A DNA stretch of 64,000 bases. Origin: Thysanoteuthis rhombus. Taxonomy: Eukaryota > Mollusca > Cephalopoda > Oegopsida > Thysanoteuthidae. Where the stretch lies: contig OY735220.1 of the NCBI GenBank assembly GCA_963457665.1, positions 34,419,969 through 34,483,968 of the forward strand, read 5' to 3'. Position 1 is the first letter of the stretch. The number at the start of each line of letters is the position of its first letter. Of this stretch, positions 58,380 to 64,000 are shown one piece after another. The position numbers and the translations under genes were made by a program. The notes beneath the pieces are model-generated. The model had not been told where the DNA came from. It searched no databases and was given only the letters and a program-made list of their open reading frames with translations.

Positions 58380-58560
58380 ATTATAATACAGTTTGTTATA
58401 GTATTGTTTGCATAATAGCGAAGATGGATGGTGGACCCCAAAATATTAATCTAATTTCAGAATAGCTATGGCTCCAAGATAGCTAAATTGGTCGCAGTTT
58501 AATCATAACGTGGTCTTGGCTCACTTGGACCCTAACATCAGCGTCATAAAGAAACCCGTA
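58380..58560 (+). repeat. rep-E copy 3
   Basis: agtttgttatagtattgttt, atggtggaccccaaaatatt, aatctaatttcagaatagct, aaattggtcgcagtttaatc and cttggaccctaacatcagcg. Confidence 0.65.
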
Positions 58561-58586
58561 TTTGAATTAAATTCAAAAATTTGGAA

Positions 58587-58632
58587 AGAGAGGAGAAAAA
58601 AGAAAAAGCTCAAAGAGCAATTACTTGAGAAA
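58587..58632 (+). repeat. Direct repeat, left copy
   Basis: About 42 bp (gaggagaaaaaagaaaaagc, tcaaagagcaattacttgag) repeated at 59958-60000 with a single t/c difference. Confidence 0.9.
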
Positions 58633-58813
58633 GGCATTTAGGAGGAATGTTATATGGTTGATGGGTTTCATAGATATAGAGCTTAACATTACATTTATAA
58701 GGTAGGGAGTATTAGAAACATTCGATTAGTATTCAAGTAATACAATATCAAAGAGTTGTAGATTTCAGAGATAAAACTATGTAAGAGTAGAAAGCCATTT
58801 GCACACCAATACA

Positions 58814-59291
58814 ATATTTAATCCAGTACAATGCAATCTCGAATATAATGTGACCCCCACTTTTGTAACTAAAAATCAGAAATCCACACATAATAATTAG
58901 CAATGTGCAGATGTCTTCTATTACGTTAAGGGATGCAACTGATGTCTGAAAATAGAATTCAATTCATGTAACTGATGTAATAAATTTTTTAGAAAAGTGA
59001 TGAAAACAAAAAATAAACTCTGCAGGTAACTGAGCACTAATCTCCAAGCTCACTGCAATGTAAATCTAGTATCTGCGTATATAAAATGCAATGAGTACAT
59101 TTCATATATGCGGTCATTTTGAACGGCACAGGCAAATTAACATTCAAAAATTCTTTTTTTTTTAATACTTGAATATAATGCAAATCCCCAATTTTGACCC
59201 TGATTTTTTTAATTTTTTTTTTATATTGAATTTCTCACATTATACAATCATTAATAGTATCGAATTTCTCGCATTATACAAGAGTAAAAAC
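58814..59291 (+). mobile_element. rep-G MITE, long copy
   Basis: Left atatttaatccagtacaatg, right cattatacaagagtaaaaac, an inverted pair. The interior is shared with 26.6 and 57.2 kb. No coding. Confidence 0.6.
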
Positions 59292-59957
59292 AGAAATTTC
59301 GAAGCAATTGATGCAAATACTGTTGATACCAGAACAGGTAAAATATGTAAGCTATTTTAGGCAGATTTGGACAAAAAAAAAATTGAAAAAAAAAAATTTA
59401 AAAGAGAACAAGAATGACTTATATAAGCCAGCTGAGATATGGGGGAAGGAAATCATCTTTCTATCAGGAAATGGAATGAAAGTGATATGGTCTGATTTTC
59501 TTTTGTCATCAGACCATGATAAAGAAGAACGTAGGTACGGAGAGCCAGAAAACCGTCTTTGCATAGACAACAGTCTTGTAAGCTCTAAAAATAGAATAGC
59601 ATCCATGAAAAATTCTTAAGCAAGTATCTCTGTTGTATTATGCAAGTGCTAGCAGACATTTTTGTTTATTATTGGTCCAATGAGTGGTGGGGTGGGAAGG
59701 TGTTAATGCCTGTTGCTTCTGATACAACAATATGGCGGGTGATAACAGCTGCTATCATCCTGACAAGCTTAGGTTTAAACCAGTTGGTCTGAAGAAAGGA
59801 GTTGGAGAAGTTCAGGAGAGTGAATGGGAAGAGGTAGGAGTTGGCCGAGAAAGAGAGAGGGTTAAGTGTTTCATTCTGTCCCCAGGTAAATTCATTTTGG
59901 TCATTGATGGATTAACCATTAGGCACAGTTGGCCTTGAAAGAAAAAATTTGTTTTAA

Positions 59958-60000
59958 ATGAGGAGAAAAAAGAAAAAGCTCAAAGAGCAATTACTCGAGA
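59958..60000 (+). repeat. Direct repeat, right copy
   Basis: Second copy of the 42-bp sequence at 58587. In one frame it reads EEKKKKLKEQLLEIESSEKK, a charged helix-like stretch of no assigned family. Confidence 0.9.
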
Positions 60001-60139
60001 TTGAGAGTTCAGAAAAAAAATTATTTGAGGTCAGAAAAAAAAATGGTCCGAGAGTACAAAAATGGTTTAATTGAGTATACAAGAAAGTATTTTGGATGAT
60101 GTTTCAGTGCCGTCTATGGTTTTAAGAAGAAGTTTTTCA

Positions 60140-60225
60140 GATAGTGCCCTGAAGAAAGCTGTAGAATGGATCATCTGGACTGTTGTATTAACATGAACAA
60201 TGAATTTAATCCTCCAAAATTTAAA
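60140..60225 (+). repeat. rep-J motif copy
   Basis: gccctgaagaaagctgtaga, atggatcatctggactgttg, tattaacatgaacaatgaat. Confidence 0.5.
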
Positions 60226-60229
60226 GATA

Positions 60230-60990
60230 TTTCAGTAGTTTTGCATATAATTCTTTCATATCCAGATTATAACAAATGCTATTTCATTTTCTGATACGAA
60301 AAATGCATGAATAGAAAAGCCGTAATTGACTCGTATAGCTTTATGATATTTAGTACATTATACAAGAGTATCAGCATCACTTCATTCTATTCAACAAAGG
60401 GTAGGTCGGGGGGGGGAAGGTCAGAGGGAACCTTATAGAAGCTCAGCATAGGAGCCTTTGTAGTAGACAATCTGTCACAGTGCAGGTCAGTCTATGGCAG
60501 CTAGAGTCACAATACAAAAAAAATAATTTTACACCAAAACTCAATTTATTTGCAATATATCTTTCTATTTTCAACATGCACACACACAGATTTCAAAAGT
60601 TACCGATTCCCTCAAATCAGCAACTGAACCAGCAGAAATTCCATGGTGTTGACAATTGGGATTATCTCTTAACTAATGCCACTGCTCTTTCCACATCTCA
60701 CCTTTTGTCTGTATCTTCTCATTCTCTCCCTTATTCCCCCCCCCCAATCTTTCTTGGCAGTCAATATATTCATCTAAACGTTTTGCAAATATGGGTTTGT
60801 TTCTCATGTAAAAATCTTCAAACCTCTCAGTGAACTATCACTCACCTGCTCTCTCTCTTCCTACCCTCTTATCACACTACCTAACATTTCCCTTATTTTA
60901 TTACTAAAAGCACAATATCTAAACGCGAATAGGAACATTACAGATGCACAGCACCCACACATACCACTCACAAGAATTCAAAATTCACTC
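60230..60990. other. No supported gene
   Basis: The 117-codon frame at 60480-60833 has no recognised domain. A rep-G-like end (cattatacaagagtatcagc) lies at 60356. Confidence 0.4.
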
Positions 60991-60998
60991 ATTTCCTG

Positions 60999-61175
60999 TG
61001 CAGTAATGTTTCAATTAGTGAGGGTTTTCATATAGAACGATTACAGCATTGCTGTACAAATTGATATAACTAGGCATAAGCGAGAAAAAAAACAAAAAAA
61101 CAAAACATTATAAGGTTTTGAACAGTATGGAAAATTTTGGAACCAATTAAGTGCACTAATTAAGGTATACCTGTA
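60999..61175 (-). mobile_element. pogo/Tigger-like MITE, copy 3
   Basis: Antisense: left tgcagtaatgtttcaattag, right ttaaggtatacctgta; the interior gtgcactaattaaggtatac matches copies 1 and 2 in complement. Confidence 0.75.
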
Positions 61176-61277
61176 ATTAACAATTTTATTCACATTTGGA
61201 CAACTAGAAAGCAAGCTTTCTTGGCTACTTAGTGAAATTTAGGATTCCTTCCAAAAAGCAAAATTAGCATTCATAGG

Positions 61278-61427
61278 TTGAGAAAGTAACATACATGAAT
61301 ACACAGATTCTTTTGAGTCTGTGGTTAGTATTGTGTCAAGATACTCCCACTAGGATGTTCTTGTAAAATCAGATACTCTGTAACAGCTATCGAAGCGAGT
61401 ACTGAGTTGGCAGTAACTTCAAAAACC
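61278..61427 (+). repeat. Duplicated host segment, empty copy
   Basis: gtgtcaagatactcccacta, ggatgttcttgtaaaatcag, then agtactgagttggcagtaac. It contains the uninterrupted cactaggatg that is split in the second copy. Confidence 0.85.
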
Positions 61428-61548
61428 ATATGCCACAGGTGCTGCACTAGTTTAATCAGGCCCAGAGTCTTGGCTAAGAAAGTGATATACCTGAATACAC
61501 AAATTCATAGAGTCTGGTTTGTATAGTGTCAAGATACTCCCACTAGGA

Positions 61549-62020
61549 CAGGTTTCTCCAAACTTATCCAATTGCGACCCAATTTAAATTTATGCAATAA
61601 CCTAATGACCCACTGACATATATCATGTGCACATGCATAGCACTAACACCCTTGTCTTGCAGAAACAAAGCTTTTATTACTGTTATGATTTAATAGTTTA
61701 ACAAATAGATTACAGAGGCAGCTTGAAGAGCACGAATTTTGATGTAGTATGATTAAGGTATTGCTGTACAAATTAATGTAACTAAGTATAAGCTGAAAAA
61801 AAACAAAAAAAACCATTGAATCATGAGAAGATTGAATTTTGGAATGAATCAATGGCACTAATTGAGATAAACTTGTATTGATGACAATTGTAATGAGGAG
61901 ATTTGATAAATTCTCATTTCAAATCCAAGTTTTCATTGTCACCAATATTTTTTTCATTTACTCGGTATTCGAATTCTTTTATCTAATGTAAACCAGGGAT
62001 CCATATTTTGAAGAACCCTG
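61549..62020. mobile_element. hAT-type element at a known empty site
   Basis: Starts caggtttctccaaacttatc, ends tattttgaagaaccctg; the complement of the end is cagggttcttcaaaata. The 8-bp flanks are cactagga (61541-61548) and tattagga (62021-62028), against cactagga in the empty copy. 472 bp, containing a pogo-like MITE. No transposase. Confidence 0.85.
61711..61876 (-). mobile_element. pogo/Tigger-like MITE, copy 4, nested
   Basis: Antisense within the hAT-type element: left tacagaggcagcttgaagag, right aattgagataaacttgta; the interior gtaaggtattgctgt-type and agctgaaaaaaaac blocks match copy 3. Confidence 0.7.
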
Positions 62021-62104
62021 TATTAGGATGTACTTGTAAAATCAGATTTCCAGTAGCACCTATGGAAGTCAGTATTGGGTTGGTTACCAACTTTAAAAGC
62101 TAAT

Positions 62105-62835
62105 CAAGGTTTTTCTTAACAACTGAGCAATGAGCTGCCCAAATAATTGGAATTTATTTTTCTCCAGGAGGAAAAAAAAAAAAAAAATAAATAAATAAAT
62201 AAACATTTTCTGTTGAGACAGGAATAGGTTTATGAAGTAGAAACTGACTATTATAGACCTTTCTTGAGAAGATGCACAATTGAAATACTTCAAGGCCAAA
62301 TCTCGGTCATGGCAACTTAGCAGTTGATTCTTTTCAATCATATATTAGAATTTTAAAACCCTGAATCAAGGGGAATAACCCCTGATCGAAATTATTCCCC
62401 CCCCCCCAGCATTTTATGGGAAATTTTTTTTTTTTTTTCTTTTTTTAATTCTATGCCTATGCCACTAGGCACGGCTTCAAGAGGTTCATGAATTTGAGTG
62501 TTGGATGAAAGTGCAAGCAATAGCTTTGCTAGGTGAGTCTAGATTGAGGACTGATCATCAAAACAAATAAATGGCCTGACTCAGGATATCAACCAATTAA
62601 ATGTGGAAAGTGTTGAAGAGTAGTAGTTATCAATTGCAAGATAAAAGCTCAGACTGATAAAACTCAGTTGCCATCAATCGCCGTAGAATGGAAATTTCAT
62701 AGGATTAGCCATAAAACCTACGATGATAGAAATTCCCATCATTTGGTTTAACTTTAACATTAATGGGTTTAACTATTAACAGGAGAGAAGACATTTGAAT
62801 AAGATTTATATCAAGCTATGTAAACACACGAGACA
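62105..62835. other. Non-coding
   Basis: A-rich run then (TAAA)n at 62172-62203. ccaattaaatgtggaaagtg and ttgaagagtagtagttatca near 62592 resemble ccaattaactgcagcaggtg and gaagagtgatagtta before TIR-A copy 1 at 11634. No gene. Confidence 0.4.
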
Positions 62836-62839
62836 TCAG

Positions 62840-62955
62840 TTTGGGTTAGTTACTCAATAAAAACCATCACATGACCAACGCCTTTGGGCAGAATGCTGGG
62901 TGTGATCAATTAGGAAATAAGAATAGGGGGTGCTGACAATTTTGGTTGATTTCTA
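62840..62955 (-). repeat. rep-B copy 11, internally deleted
   Basis: gggttagttactcaataaaa, ccatcacatgaccaacgcct, then directly gctgacaattttggttgat, the opposite end. About 300 bp of interior is missing, so the two termini sit side by side. Confidence 0.65.
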
Positions 62956-62959
62956 ATGT

Positions 62960-63600
62960 CAAAATATTACTGTTTCTGTAGACAATACAGAGATGAGAAG
63001 CTATACCTAATTGTTTAACCCTTTTAAGATAAACCATCTGAGGTTTAAAAAAAGATCTTCAAGACATCTTAGCAGTTACAGAAACCTCATAATACATAGG
63101 TACCAGGATTCTTTAAAAGGTTAGAATGATAGAATGTCATGTATGAGGAGGGTTGAGCTGAAGTAATGGTTTTAATGATGGCCGATTCTATACCACATTT
63201 TTGCAGTGATGCAATATAATATATACTCTATACATCTCACGTAAAGGTTGTAATATCAACCATTGCTTTATAGACTTTGTGCAAAACCTTTAGAGGAAAA
63301 TCAAAGGGTTATACATGATTTCAATTTTGCCATTATTTTCCAAGCAACCCAATAGTTATTAATTTTTGCTAATTTACCTTCATCTAAATTGTAACTTTTT
63401 ATCACATCTAAACTCAGGTTGGGTTCCCTTCAGCAGCAACAACAATTAAGATGAAAGTAAAAAGTAGCAAAATATCAATGATTTACAAAACTTCATCTAA
63501 TAAAATAAAAAAATAAAGTAACACTGGATTGAGCTGAACTACCATGAATAAACATGGTACAGAAGAGATCGCTGTAGAGTTTAAGGGTTTGATTTTGACT
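62960..63600. other. No supported feature
   Basis: AT-rich; nothing recognised. Confidence 0.4.
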
Positions 63601-63617
63601 GCTGTTTGTCACAGAGT

Positions 63618-63700
63618 TCCAATTGCTCAGCAGTAAGAACAGTCACTTAAGCAAGCTACCCTCAGACATAGAGGGATGCGAGCTAGATTCTCACTTGGAA
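63618..63700 (+). tRNA. tRNA-like sequence (SINE head)
   Basis: ttgctcagcagtaagaacag resembles an A box; gcgagctagattctcac is a near-perfect stem-loop at the box-B position, like the piece at 28.6 kb. The body continues with cactgctgagaggaaccc. Not a working tRNA. Confidence 0.4.
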
Positions 63701-63704
63701 CTTA

Positions 63705-64000
63705 TTCTCTATTTCGATCTGCGATGTTAATCTATTTATTCACTGCTGAGAGGAACCCAGCCTGAGTTAAGTTGCGATGAAAAGCAATGATAATTAAGCT
63801 CAAGGTAGATAGCCAAAATAGATAATTTACAATACTTCATAATAGAATAAAAACAAAAAACCTAATAGTTGTCTTTTTTCACCCCTTATTTCTTGCACTA
63901 AAGGTTCAGGTACAAGCCTGGAATTCTAAGGCTGACTTTCAAAGCTTCCACCTATTTACAAGTGATAGACTATACTGAACTAAATAAACATCTAAAACAA
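63705..64000. other. No supported feature
   Basis: AT-rich end of the window; nothing recognised. Confidence 0.4.

Larger units (their letters stand above)
61472..62100 (+). repeat. Duplicated host segment, occupied copy
   Basis: The left half gtgtcaagatactcccacta (61527) and right half ggatgtacttgtaaaatcag (62026), then agtcagtattgggttggt, match 61278-61427 and are separated by a 472-bp insertion. Confidence 0.85.

Overview
This window reads as intergenic or long-intron DNA of an animal, most likely a marine invertebrate, possibly a mollusc or other lophotrochozoan. The phylum is inference from the repeat types and is not demonstrated. The DNA is AT-rich with abundant (AT)n, (CA)n, poly-A and poly-G tracts. 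No open reading frame looks like an intact host gene. The longest is 141 codons and has no recognisable domain. Every recognisable coding sequence is a decayed transposon: four fragments of one RTE-type non-LTR retrotransposon, one mariner transposase fragment, and one hAT transposase of the ZBED5/SCAND3-like type.

Layout. 1-5 kb holds two RTE fragments in opposite orientations and an antisense poly(A)-tailed retroposon. 7-15 kb holds copies of a ~420 bp repeat (rep-B), a 14-unit G-rich minisatellite (10.0-10.4 kb), palindromic rep-C, a ~385 bp inverted-repeat element (TIR-A) and the mariner relic. 16-28 kb holds a terminal-inverted-repeat element enclosing a tRNA-like sequence, tRNA-type SINEs, a pogo/Tigger-like MITE, a hAT-type MITE and an inverted pair of rep-B. 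29-32 kb is a diverged direct duplication of ~0.65 kb; between its copies an RTE fragment sits inside TIR-A. 35 kb carries a degenerate 5S rRNA-like sequence next to a tRNA-like one. 40-41.7 kb is the hAT transposase pseudogene, split by rep-B and ending in poly(A). 43-54 kb has several copies of a patterned ~100-170 bp repeat (rep-D), RTE copy 4, an inverted repeat at 46.3-46.9 kb and a hAT-type MITE with an 8-bp target-site duplication. 55-60 kb has a 45-bp-arm hairpin, rep-E and rep-G copies. 61-62 kb has a duplicated host segment in which one copy is empty and the other carries a hAT element, which in turn contains a pogo-like MITE.

No genes act together here. The content of interest is the transposon record: families with several copies in one window, nested insertions that order events in time, and palindromes formed at repeat junctions. 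Family names (rep-B, TIR-A and so on) are local labels. All family boundaries were found by eye and are approximate unless a target-site duplication is stated.
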